A stretch of DNA of 37,404 nt. Origin: Chitinophagaceae bacterium (GTDB lineage: Bacteria > Bacteroidota > Bacteroidia > Chitinophagales > Chitinophagaceae). Below are positions 7,944 to 15,217 of this stretch, piece by piece. A program made the translations under genes and the position numbers. The notes below the pieces were generated by a model that searched no databases, was not told the DNA's origin, and was given only the letters and a program-made list of their open reading frames with translations. The stretch is from positions 1 to 37,404 of the forward strand of contig CANGNA010000040.1 in assembly GCA_947455215.1 (NCBI GenBank). Reading direction: 5' to 3'. Positions within the stretch are counted from its first letter, which is position 1. Each line of letters starts with the position of its first letter.

Positions 7944-7980
7944 AAAAATAAATAGAGGCGCATGTAGCGCCTCTATTTAT
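7944..7980 (-). terminator. Rho-independent terminator of the small Cys-rich gene
   Basis: A perfect 14-bp stem (7948-7961 with 7967-7980) and a 5-nt loop, followed on the minus strand by a T-rich run. It lies 19 nt past the stop codon of the gene at 8000-8185. The extended A/T arms mean it could also act on the plus strand. Confidence 0.9.
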
Positions 7981-7999
7981 ATGATCGAGCAGGACAAAA

Positions 8000-8185
8000 T
8001 TACTTTGTCTGCTTGTCTTCTTTCTTAGCGTCTTTATCGCATTTGCCGCCTTTCTTGTCTTTGCAGCAAGCAGCACCTTCTTTAGTGCACTTTTCGCCTT
8101 TCTTCTTGCAGCAAGATTTTTCCTGAGCAAATGCAACACCTGTAAACATAGCAGCAGCAGCTACTAACAATGTAAGTTTTTTCAT
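8000..8185 (-). CDS. Small secreted Cys/Lys-rich protein
   Basis: A 61-residue protein with a clear signal peptide (MKKLTLLVAAAAMFTGVAFAQ, cleavage after about residue 20). The mature part is about 40 residues, almost entirely Lys, Cys, Asp, Glu and Gly. Two imperfect copies of CCKxKxGxKC are visible (CCKKKGEKC and CCKDKKGGKC), with one more Cys pattern between. The paired Cys-Cys motifs could bind metal ions or form disulfides in the periplasm; this is inference and no named family is recognised. The ATG start and a perfect terminator just downstream support a real, separately expressed gene. The kinase gene lies further downstream on the same strand but beyond its own promoter. Confidence 0.75.
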   Translation of the reverse strand: MKKLTLLVAAAAMFTGVAFAQEKSCCKKKGEKCTKEGAACCKDKKGGKCDKDAKKEDKQTK

Positions 8186-8336
8186 TTTAGTCGATTTTAT
8201 GACCTAAAGATAAATAATATTTTGAAAAACAGCGAGTAGTGACCGAACAGAATTGTTAAAAATAGTAGCAAATGGTCATTAGCATGGTCCAACCAAAATC
8301 AGGGATATACCTGTAGCTTTCCCCGCAAAAATTAGT

Positions 8337-8344
8337 TAGGTTTG
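8337..8344 (+). promoter_or_regulatory. Candidate -7 element of the amino-acid dehydrogenase gene
   Basis: TAGGTTTG matches TAnnTTTG and lies 20 nt upstream of the ATG at 8365. No clear TTG -33 element is present at the expected spacing. Confidence 0.45.
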
Positions 8345-8364
8345 CGTCCGCTTAAACACACTAT

Positions 8365-9438
8365 ATGCAGCAATCAGTATTAGATACAATGAATGCAATG
8401 GGCCACGAACAGGTAATGTTCTGCACAGACCCTGCAACCGGCCTTAACGCTATTATAGCCATACATAACACCGTTCTGGGTCCATCGCTGGGTGGTACCC
8501 GCCTTTGGAACTACAAGAGCCATGATGAAGCCATAATAGACGCACTGCGCCTGAGCCGTGGTATGACCTATAAATCTGCTATCAGCGGCCTGAACCTGGG
8601 TGGTGGTAAAGCGGTATTGATAGGTGACGCATCGAAGCTGAAGAACGAGGCCTACTGGCGTCGCTACGGCCGTTATGTGAACAACCTGGGTGGTAAGTAC
8701 ATAACTGCTGAAGATGTAAATACTTCATCTAAAGACATGGAGTATATACACATGGAGACCAAGCACGTGACCGGCGTACCTGAATACCTGGGCGGCAGCG
8801 GCGACCCTTCTCCTGTTACTGCTTACGGTGTGTATGTGGGTATGAAGGCCGCCTGCAAAAAAGTATATGGCAGCGACAGCCTGAACGGCAAGAAGGTGCT
8901 GGTACAGGGTGCAGGCAATGTAGGCCGCACACTGATAGACCACATCATAGAAGAAGGTGGCAAGGTGTACATCAGCGACATCAACGAAAGCAACATTAAG
9001 AAGGTAACTGAAAAGCACAGCGGTGTTGAGGTGCTGAACAGCGACAATATCTTTGATATAGACATGGACATTTACGCACCTTGTGCATTGGGTGCCAGCG
9101 TAAATACCGAGAGTATCAACAAAATGAAGTGTGCCATAATAGCCGGCGCTGCCAACAATCAGCTGGCCGATGAAAATGTACACGGCCCTATGCTGGTGGA
9201 AAAAGGCATTACTTATGTGCCTGACTTCCTGATCAATGCAGGTGGTATCATCAACATCAGCGTGGAACTGGAAGGTTATAACCGTAATCGCGCTATCAGC
9301 ATTGTAGATAAGATCTACGATCGTACGCTGGAGAACTTCCGTATTGCTGAAACTGAGAAGATACACAACCAGCTGGCCGCTATGCGCATGGCTGAAAAGC
9401 GCATCAATGATGTAGCTAATCTGAAGAGGGGGTTGTAA
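8365..9438 (+). CDS. Leucine dehydrogenase-type amino-acid dehydrogenase (Glu/Leu/Phe/Val family)
   Basis: A 357-residue NAD-dependent dehydrogenase that reversibly deaminates branched-chain amino acids to 2-oxo acids. The N-terminal catalytic domain contains MTYKSA (K70) and NLGGGKAVL (K82), matching the two active-site lysines of leucine dehydrogenase. The C-terminal Rossmann domain has VQGAGNVGRTL. The length (about 355-365) and these motifs favour leucine or valine dehydrogenase over the longer glutamate dehydrogenases. Exact substrate preference cannot be read from sequence. It is monocistronic: its own -7 element lies upstream and a hairpin terminator follows at 9491. It may link amino-acid catabolism with branched-chain fatty-acid precursors, which are common in this phylum. 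Confidence 0.93.
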   Translation: MQQSVLDTMNAMGHEQVMFCTDPATGLNAIIAIHNTVLGPSLGGTRLWNYKSHDEAIIDALRLSRGMTYKSAISGLNLGGGKAVLIGDASKLKNEAYWRRYGRYVNNLGGKYITAEDVNTSSKDMEYIHMETKHVTGVPEYLGGSGDPSPVTAYGVYVGMKAACKKVYGSDSLNGKKVLVQGAGNVGRTLIDHIIEEGGKVYISDINESNIKKVTEKHSGVEVLNSDNIFDIDMDIYAPCALGASVNTESINKMKCAIIAGAANNQLADENVHGPMLVEKGITYVPDFLINAGGIINISVELEGYNRNRAISIVDKIYDRTLENFRIAETEKIHNQLAAMRMAEKRINDVANLKRGL

Positions 9439-9440
9439 TT

Positions 9441-9471
9441 AGTCGTAAGTAGAAAGTCGTAAGTCGTAAGT
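9441..9471 (+). repeat. Tandem AGTCGTAAGT repeats just after a stop codon
   Basis: AGTCGTAAGT occurs at 9441-9450 and twice overlapping at 9455-9471, immediately after the dehydrogenase stop codon and before its terminator. A related copy occurs at 16485-16495 after another gene. Confidence 0.6.
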
Positions 9472-9490
9472 TCGGCTTAATTAATATATG

Positions 9491-9525
9491 AACCAGGAGG
9501 CGTTGCTTCCCGGTTTTGTTTTTAA
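9491..9525 (+). terminator. Terminator of the amino-acid dehydrogenase gene
   Basis: An interrupted stem (AACC..GGA..GC pairing with GC..TCC..GGTT, 9491-9515) is followed by a T-rich tract (TTTTGTTTTT). Confidence 0.75.
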
Positions 9526-9541
9526 TAGCGCCGGTACTATC

Positions 9542-9549
9542 TATATTTG
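9542..9549 (+). promoter_or_regulatory. Candidate -7 element of the GNAT gene
   Basis: TATATTTG matches TAnnTTTG exactly and ends only 4 nt before the ATG at 9554. A TTTG lies 23 bp upstream (9515-9518), slightly too far. If used, the transcript would be leaderless or nearly so. Confidence 0.45.
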
Positions 9550-9553
9550 AAAG

Positions 9554-10051
9554 ATGGAGTACACCTTCAGCGAGGTAACAAACGAGCATTTACCAATATT
9601 GGCAAGCATTCTCAACTATTATGTCAGCAATACTACCGTCACGTTTCATACAGAGCAGGTAAGCGTTGAAGACATGAAGAGCAAAGTGTTTTTCGACCAG
9701 GCATATTACAGGGCTTTTGTAGTAGCAAAAAACGATGCAGTTATTGGTTACTGTGCCGTATCTCAGTGGAAGAAGCAGGAAGCCTATCGCCATACTGCAG
9801 AGGTAAACATTTACCTTGACCATACCCATACGGGCAAGAATATTGGATCGAAAGCATTGCGCCACCTGGAGCAATTTGCGATCGCAAACAATATCACTAC
9901 CCTGATAGCCGGGCTTTGTAGAGAGAATATACCGAGCAAAAAACTGTTTGAGAAAAATGGTTACGAACATTGCGCTCATTTCAAAAACGTAGGCATAAAG
10001 TTTGGGCGCGTACTTGATGTTATCTATTTACAAAAATCAATACTACGCTAA
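9554..10051 (+). CDS. GNAT-family N-acetyltransferase (phosphinothricin acetyltransferase-like)
   Basis: A 165-residue acetyl-CoA-dependent acyltransferase. The order of elements is that of the PAT subgroup. ILNYYVSNTTVTF near residues 17-29 is the typical N-terminal motif. The central strand AEVNIYLDHTHTGKNIGSKAL contains the acetyl-CoA pyrophosphate loop (residues about 95-99), in an H-x-G-K-x-I-G form of the usual R/Q-x-x-G-x-G/A. A late segment FEKNGYEHCAHFKNVGIKFGR is also family-typical. Natural substrates of such chromosomal genes are often amino-acid analogues and cannot be predicted here. It is a single gene between the dehydrogenase terminator and a repeat-rich spacer. Confidence 0.88.
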   Translation: MEYTFSEVTNEHLPILASILNYYVSNTTVTFHTEQVSVEDMKSKVFFDQAYYRAFVVAKNDAVIGYCAVSQWKKQEAYRHTAEVNIYLDHTHTGKNIGSKALRHLEQFAIANNITTLIAGLCRENIPSKKLFEKNGYEHCAHFKNVGIKFGRVLDVIYLQKSILR

Positions 10052-10130
10052 CAAATTATCGGGACGCACTATTCTTAGGACCCACAATAAATTCGTCGAC
10101 AGCATATAGCCACATGGCCTTGCCGCCGTA

Positions 10131-10185
10131 TATTTTATACCTGGGGCTACGCCCCAGGCTATTGTCTTTCGGGCTTTCAGCCCAA
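10131..10185. repeat. Double-hairpin palindromic repeat in a 290-nt spacer
   Basis: CCTGGGGC-tac-GCCCCAGG (10140-10158) is followed by GGGCT-ttc-AGCCC (10171-10183). Two GC-rich hairpins in an otherwise AT-rich spacer look like a dispersed palindromic element such as those left by REP-associated or IS200-like transposases. No transposase gene is nearby, and the rest of 10052-10290 shows no gene. Confidence 0.6.
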
Positions 10186-10282
10186 CCCAGTTTCCTTAAC
10201 TTAATTACATTGCCCATAGGGACAATGACATGAAATAGCGACTATAGTTGTCGAATTGGTATTAATCGTAAATGTGGCAGGA

Positions 10283-10322
10283 TCCAAAACAAAAAGGACC
10301 GGAATATACTTCCAGTCCTTTT
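10283..10322 (-). terminator. Terminator of the TPR-protein gene
   Basis: AAAAGGAC (10292-10299) pairs with GTCCTTTT (10315-10322). After one mismatch, GGAA (10301-10304) pairs with TTCC (10310-10313). T-rich sequence follows on the minus strand. Confidence 0.85.
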
Positions 10323-10344
10323 CTATAAGTAAATGTGTTTCTGA

Positions 10345-11022
10345 TTAATCTAAAGAGCCCAGCTTAGCCAGTTCTTTGTCCATATCGCGGGCAGCCATGC
10401 TACGTGGATATTCGTCGCGGATCTTCTTGAAAGTTTCCTTGGCGTTGTTCACGTCGTTGGTCATTTCGTAAGCCATGCCCAGGTGATACAGGTACATTGG
10501 CGTTACCAACTGGTCGCCAGCATTGCCGGTTGCCTTTTTCAGGTACTCGATAGCGCTCTTGGCATCACCTTTCTCAATATAGCTAACACCTATTTCACCC
10601 CATGCCTGATAGCCCAGGATAGTGCCTTTACCGTCAAATTTCTTCAGGGCTGTTATCGCCTTGTCGAACTCGCCTTTACGCATATAGCAGATACCTTCGT
10701 AGTACAGCGCCATGTTGCCTGCGGCAGTGCCTTCATACTTCTTCTCTATTTTAGAGAAGCCGAGGTTCTTACCGTCGCCGTTGAGTGCGAGGTCCAGAGA
10801 ATCGACCTGAAAATAAAGCTGTGGCATTACCAAAGCACTTGATGCTTTTTCTTCTGCCGGGCCTTTATACCATTTAGTATAACCGAAATAGCCTATTACC
10901 GCTACCAGGATGATAGTACCTGCAGTAGTGATCGCTTTCCTGTTCTTTTCATAAGTCGCCTGGATATTGTCTATCGGTGTAAAGTCCACTTCGTGCGACG
11001 TGGTAGTTGTAGTATCTGCCAT
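10345..11022 (-). CDS. Membrane-anchored tetratricopeptide-repeat protein (YfgM-like)
   Basis: A 225-residue protein with a Thr-rich cytoplasmic N-terminus, one transmembrane helix (about residues 31-48) and a C-terminal domain of TPR helices. Repeats are visible at about 103-135 (ALYYEGICYMRKGEFDKAIT), 138-165 (AWGEIGVSYIEKGDAKSAIE) and 175-210 (YHLGMAYEMTNDVNNAKETF). This is the layout of YfgM/TPR_21 proteins, which help chaperone exported proteins at the translocon in Proteobacteria. The same role is possible but unproven here. A near-ideal promoter lies upstream and a terminator downstream, so it is monocistronic. Confidence 0.85.
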   Translation of the reverse strand: MADTTTTTSHEVDFTPIDNIQATYEKNRKAITTAGTIILVAVIGYFGYTKWYKGPAEEKASSALVMPQLYFQVDSLDLALNGDGKNLGFSKIEKKYEGTAAGNMALYYEGICYMRKGEFDKAITALKKFDGKGTILGYQAWGEIGVSYIEKGDAKSAIEYLKKATGNAGDQLVTPMYLYHLGMAYEMTNDVNNAKETFKKIRDEYPRSMAARDMDKELAKLGSLD

Positions 11023-11061
11023 GAGTTATTGGAATTCCTATTAATATTTTTTGAAAGTGTG

Positions 11062-11093
11062 CAAAGATAATTATATATACCTATTTGCCCAAA
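11062..11093 (-). promoter_or_regulatory. Near-consensus promoter of the TPR-protein gene
   Basis: On the minus strand TTTG (11093-11090), a 20-bp spacer and TATCTTTG (11069-11062) match the Bacteroidota -33/-7 consensus with correct spacing. The start codon at 11022 would follow a leader of about 35 nt. Confidence 0.8.
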
Positions 11094-11154
11094 CTTCTTT
11101 TGTACAGGTTATTCACCTGCTTTTGTCAAGAAATCAAGGACAATACATAGTATA

Positions 11155-12147
11155 TTAATCGACTATGAACGGATAATTTTCGTCTGTATAGATATCCTTA
11201 TACAGTTCGCTATCATCAGGGTAAGGACTTTCCTCTGCAAAAGTTACACAGGCGTCTACTTCGTTCTTTACCTTTTCGTTTATAGCGTTGATCTCTTCTT
11301 CCGTAGCCATATTGTTTTCCGTCAGTGTCTTCAGCACAGCAACCAGTGGGTCGCGCTCCTTATACTCTTCCAGCTCTTCTTTGGTGCGGTATTTCGCAGG
11401 ATCACTCATGGAGTGGCCTCGGTAACGATATGTCTTGATCTCCAGGAAGGTAGGCCCCCCCCCTTCGCGGGCACGACGCACTGCGCGCTCTATAGCCTTA
11501 TGCACTTCTTCGCAGCTCATGCCATCTACGCTGTCGCCGGGCATATCGTATGCATCGGCCAGCCTGTAAATGTCGAGCACTTTAGAAGTACGCTCCAGCG
11601 ATGTGCCCATTGCGTAGTTATTGTTCTCGCAGATGAAAATAACAGGCAGGTTCCACAATACCGCCATGTTGAATGTTTCGTGAAGCATACCCTGGCGGGC
11701 AGCACCATCGCCAAACATACAAATGGTAGCGCGGTCGCTGTTATTATACCTGTCGGCAAATGCTATACCGGCACCCAGACCTATCTGTGCGCCTACTATA
11801 CCATGACCACCAAAAAACCTTTTTTCTTTAGAGAAGAAGTGCATGCTGCCACCCTTGCCCTTGGTGCAACCTGTAGCCTTGCCGTACAATTCAGCCATAC
11901 ATTCGTTAGCCGTCATACCTTTTGCCAGCGCCAGGCCGTGATCACGGTAGGCGGTTATCAGGTTATCATCTTCACGCAGTGCAGACATCATACCAGCAGC
12001 AACTGCCTCCTGACCTATGTACAGGTGGCAAAAACCGCGTATCTTCTGCATACCATATAACTGACCTGCCTTTTCTTCGAACTTACGCATCAACAGCATT
12101 TGCTCGTACCACTGCAGGTATGTTTTCTTATCGAAATTCGTTTGCAC
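11155..12147 (-). CDS. pdhA: Pyruvate dehydrogenase E1 component, alpha subunit
   Basis: A 330-residue thiamine-diphosphate-dependent subunit that, with an E1 beta partner, decarboxylates pyruvate and reductively acetylates the lipoyl E2. The ThDP motif begins at GDG (residues 146-148) and ends in ENNNYAMGTS about 27 residues later. KGKGGSMHFF and YRYRGHSMSDPAKYR are signature segments of PdhA, the latter being the conserved loop near the active site. The start codon is GTG, giving QTNFDKKTYLQWYEQMLLMR, the normal N-terminus; no ATG lies upstream. No E1 beta or E2 gene is in the window, so the complex is encoded at several loci. 2-oxoisovalerate dehydrogenase alpha is a less likely alternative. 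Confidence 0.93.
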   Translation of the reverse strand: MQTNFDKKTYLQWYEQMLLMRKFEEKAGQLYGMQKIRGFCHLYIGQEAVAAGMMSALREDDNLITAYRDHGLALAKGMTANECMAELYGKATGCTKGKGGSMHFFSKEKRFFGGHGIVGAQIGLGAGIAFADRYNNSDRATICMFGDGAARQGMLHETFNMAVLWNLPVIFICENNNYAMGTSLERTSKVLDIYRLADAYDMPGDSVDGMSCEEVHKAIERAVRRAREGGGPTFLEIKTYRYRGHSMSDPAKYRTKEELEEYKERDPLVAVLKTLTENNMATEEEINAINEKVKNEVDACVTFAEESPYPDDSELYKDIYTDENYPFIVD

Positions 12148-12254
12148 TATTATTCAAAGTTTGTGCGAATTTATAAAAAAAATGGTACGCACAGCTTATA
12201 TATTGATATTATATACCCGTATGTTATCGCACACAGCGGCTAATAAATACTTGT

Positions 12255-12262
12255 TACTTTTG
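12255..12262 (+). promoter_or_regulatory. Candidate -7 element of recF
   Basis: TACTTTTG matches TAnnTTTG and lies 20 nt before the TTG start of recF. No -33 TTG is present at the expected spacing. Confidence 0.45.
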
Positions 12263-12282
12263 CAGCGTCATTATTCTGCCTT

Positions 12283-13368
12283 TTGAAGCACGATCTCCGG
12301 TTACATAAAATATCGCTCATCCAGTTCCGCAACTACAGTTCATCGGTCTTCCAGTTCGATGCCCCGGTAACGTGCATCACTGGTCGGAACGGCAGCGGCA
12401 AGACCAACCTGCTAGATGCGGTATACTACCTGTGCTATACCAAAAGTTATTTCAGCGCCTACCAGCAAAACAGCGTGCAGATGGGTATGGATGGCTTCCG
12501 GGTGACCGGGCTGTTTGACCATGGTGGCGATGAGGAAAAGATAAGCTGTAAATGGAAGGCAGCTAAGAAAGAGGTGTGGAAGAATGAGGTGCTGTACGAA
12601 AAGCTGACCGACCATATAGGCAGGTACTCTGCCGTAATGATAGCGCCTGATGATACCGAACTGATCAATGGTGGCAGTGAACCCCGCCGCAGATGGGTAG
12701 ATAGCATACTTGGACAGGTAGATAAGGTGTACCTGGAGCAGTTGATGGAGTATCAGCGTATACTGCTGCAGCGCAATGCCTGGCTGAAGATGCAGGGCTT
12801 TAAACCATCGCCCAACTATACAGAGCTCGATTTTTACAACAGCCGCCTGGCAGCCAACGGTGCTTATATACACCATTGCCGCAGCAGGTTCCTGGTAGAT
12901 TTTTTGCCGTTACTGAATGAGTTCTATCACCGGCTGAGCGGTGGCGCAGAGGTGCTGGGTGTTACCTACTCCAGCGATCTGAACAGCAAAACCATGGACG
13001 AATGGCTGGTGAATGGGCTGGAACAAGACCTGCGCCTGCAGCGTACCCTACGCGGCATACATAAGGACGATTGGGAGTTCACACTGAACAGCATGCTATT
13101 GAAACAATTTGGCTCCCAGGGCCAGAAAAAAAGCTTCTTGTTCGCACTCAAGCTGGGACAGTATGCATACCTGAGCAAGGCACTCGGCCACCTACCCTTG
13201 CTGTTGCTTGATGATATCTTCGAAAAATTGGACCAAAGCCGCATGGAAGCGCTGCTGAGCATCATACGCGGCGAAGCCTTTGGCCAGGTGATCCTTACAG
13301 ATACCCACCCTGAGCGCATCAGGCAGGCCTTTGGAGAAGGGGCTGAGATCGGGTTTATTCATCTTTAA
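12283..13368 (+). CDS. recF: DNA replication/repair protein RecF
   Basis: A 361-residue SMC-like ATPase that binds gapped or single-strand/double-strand DNA junctions and, with RecO and RecR, loads RecA. The Walker A motif is GRNGSGKT (residues 34-41). The ABC-type signature is SQGQKKSFLFALKLGQ. The Walker B region is LPLLLLDDIFEKLD (D310, D311), followed by the LTDTHPER segment typical of RecF. The start is TTG: no ATG precedes the conserved LHKISLIQFRNY strand, and a -7 element sits 20 nt upstream. It is divergent from pdhA and convergent with the pafA gene. Unlike in many bacteria it is not beside dnaN or gyrB. Confidence 0.95.
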   Translation: MKHDLRLHKISLIQFRNYSSSVFQFDAPVTCITGRNGSGKTNLLDAVYYLCYTKSYFSAYQQNSVQMGMDGFRVTGLFDHGGDEEKISCKWKAAKKEVWKNEVLYEKLTDHIGRYSAVMIAPDDTELINGGSEPRRRWVDSILGQVDKVYLEQLMEYQRILLQRNAWLKMQGFKPSPNYTELDFYNSRLAANGAYIHHCRSRFLVDFLPLLNEFYHRLSGGAEVLGVTYSSDLNSKTMDEWLVNGLEQDLRLQRTLRGIHKDDWEFTLNSMLLKQFGSQGQKKSFLFALKLGQYAYLSKALGHLPLLLLDDIFEKLDQSRMEALLSIIRGEAFGQVILTDTHPERIRQAFGEGAEIGFIHL

Positions 13369-13433
13369 TGTGTCGGCAATTCGACAATTGATTGATCGGT
13401 ATTGGCAAATTGTTGAATTGTTTCATTGTCGAT

Positions 13434-15080
13434 TTATCGTAGTAGTTCAACAATTGGTTTCCCAATGCAGCCATTCGGCATCTGTATGTGCAGGAGAGCG
13501 GCCAGTGTGGCGCTTATGTCTGTCATGTTCACTACGTTGTAGGTTTCGCCCTTAGCTATACCCCACCCGTACCACAGTAATGGGATATGCGTATCGTAAG
13601 GGTTCCATGTGCCGTGGGTAGTGCCTGTTTTACCATGGCCTTCAAACCACGCCGGGTTGGGTATCATCTGGATAGATCCGCTGCGCCCGCGGTTGTAGCC
13701 ATTAATAGCCATGGTGCGGATCGGTTCCGGCGCGGCTGTAGCGTTTAGGTTGTCCAGGTCTATTGCATACGATAGTTCCTGGCGGGTGTTCAGGTATTCT
13801 AAAATGCTGCCTTTTACTTTGCTCTTGTCGAGGCCGTAGGCCTTTATCACAGAGTCGTTGATATAAAGCTGGTAGTTAGCGTAGTGCTTTACCAGGTTGG
13901 GCTGCTTGTAAATGCCAGCCAGGTAGGTATTCACTTCTTTCTTATAGTCGGTAGCCAGGAAGCCCGCAGGCACACCATTGTCTATAAGAAATTGCGGGTT
14001 ATGTGCTGCACCGTGGTCGGCAGATAGGAATAAGGTGTAATTGCCCTTACCAACAGACTTATCCAGGTAATTGAGCAGCTCTGCCAGCTGGGCATCCAGT
14101 TGCAGGTACATATCTTCCACTTCTACAGAGTTGGGTCCAAATTGGTGACCAGCATAATCGGTACAGGAAAGGCTGATGGCCAGGAAATCGGTAGCATCAC
14201 CTTCGCCGAGCTTCTCGCCGTCGCGGCAAGCCATAGCCATTTGCAGTGTCAGGTAGTTGCCACCCGGCATTGCCTTAAAGCCATTGTATTTATCTTTTGC
14301 GCCCAACCCTGCTACAGTGTGCGGGAACACCGGTGCTGTTTCGCCTTTGAATTTGCCTTCGTATTTATTGTCGTCGGCCAGGCTTTGGGTGTATAATTGT
14401 TTAGTGGGGTCAAGCAGGTTCCAGCCTGTCTTTATCAGGCTATCAGCCACATGCCTTTTATTAAACGCTGTCAGCCATGCAGGCGATGTATTCTTATAAT
14501 AAGTGCTGGTGCAAAAGCTGCCCGTGCTGTCGTCCAGCCAGTAGGCGCCATTGGCCAGGTGGCCAGCCGGCAATATGCTGCCCCTATCTTTAATAGCCAC
14601 GCCATATACCCGGCTATTGAAGTTGGTGGCCAGGCGCAGCTCATCGGTGATGGTAGTTACCTGCAGGTTGCGCGGACTCATAGACTTGCCGCCAGTGCGG
14701 CCGCTATTTACTTCCTGCACGCTGCTGTCGTCGGTGCAATACACATATTTATCAGTGTAGTTATCGTACCAGTCGTTAGCGGCTATGCCATGTATAGAAG
14801 GAACCGAACCGGTGTATATACAAGAGTGACCCGGCGCGGTGTACGAGGGCAGGTAGTTGATCATGGTATTCTGGCAATTGAAGCCATCGGCCATTAAGCG
14901 CTTAAATCCGCCCTTGCCATATAGATTATTGAAACGATACAGGTAGTCCCACCTCATCTGATCTACCACAATACCCACTACCAGTTTAGGTCGTTTCACG
15001 GCCGGCTTTTGTTTGGCAAAGCCACCAAATGAGACAGATAAGGCTATGAAAGCCAATAAATAACGTTTCGTTAATAACAT
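13434..15080 (-). CDS. pafA: PafA-type alkaline phosphatase (phosphate-irrepressible phosphomonoesterase)
   Basis: A periplasmic zinc phosphomonoesterase of 548 residues. The catalytic set of the well-studied PafA is present: nucleophile T81 in YTAPGHS, N102, and the K164-x-R166 pair (AIKDRGS) that marks phosphomonoesterases rather than diesterases. Zinc ligands are D40, D308, H312, D355, H356 and H489. The chosen ATG gives the signal peptide MLLTKRYLLAFIALSVSFGGFA; an upstream in-frame ATG at 15146 would add 22 residues and bury the signal, so it was rejected. This enzyme releases phosphate and is often constitutive in Bacteroidota. It is convergent with recF (65-nt gap) and divergent from the oxoamine synthase. 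Confidence 0.94.
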   Translation of the reverse strand: MLLTKRYLLAFIALSVSFGGFAKQKPAVKRPKLVVGIVVDQMRWDYLYRFNNLYGKGGFKRLMADGFNCQNTMINYLPSYTAPGHSCIYTGSVPSIHGIAANDWYDNYTDKYVYCTDDSSVQEVNSGRTGGKSMSPRNLQVTTITDELRLATNFNSRVYGVAIKDRGSILPAGHLANGAYWLDDSTGSFCTSTYYKNTSPAWLTAFNKRHVADSLIKTGWNLLDPTKQLYTQSLADDNKYEGKFKGETAPVFPHTVAGLGAKDKYNGFKAMPGGNYLTLQMAMACRDGEKLGEGDATDFLAISLSCTDYAGHQFGPNSVEVEDMYLQLDAQLAELLNYLDKSVGKGNYTLFLSADHGAAHNPQFLIDNGVPAGFLATDYKKEVNTYLAGIYKQPNLVKHYANYQLYINDSVIKAYGLDKSKVKGSILEYLNTRQELSYAIDLDNLNATAAPEPIRTMAINGYNRGRSGSIQMIPNPAWFEGHGKTGTTHGTWNPYDTHIPLLWYGWGIAKGETYNVVNMTDISATLAALLHIQMPNGCIGKPIVELLR

Positions 15081-15217
15081 ATTGGTGCAAATGTGCATAA
15101 CCCGTGGAGGCGAACCAGTTATATTTTTCTTAATTTCGCCGCGCAAATGTTCGGAATTTTCTCCGTATCAGGAAAGATTTCCGAAGATATAATATTAAAT
15201 TAAACACAGATACATAT

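Noticed and set aside
7643-7951. Plus-strand open frame of 102 codons
   Set aside because: It runs through the REP-like hairpins and a terminator, has no conserved pattern, and overlaps a consensus promoter of the opposite strand.
8725-9366. Long minus-strand open frame opposite the amino-acid dehydrogenase
   Set aside because: The plus-strand gene has clear catalytic motifs. The antisense peptide is rich in Val, Ala, Tyr and His with no family pattern, as expected from codon shadowing.
11413-12060. Open frame opposite pdhA
   Set aside because: Antisense shadow of a conserved gene. The sequence has no recognisable domain.
15081-15146. Upstream start for the PafA phosphatase
   Set aside because: It would place 22 charged residues before the signal peptide; the inner ATG gives a normal export signal.
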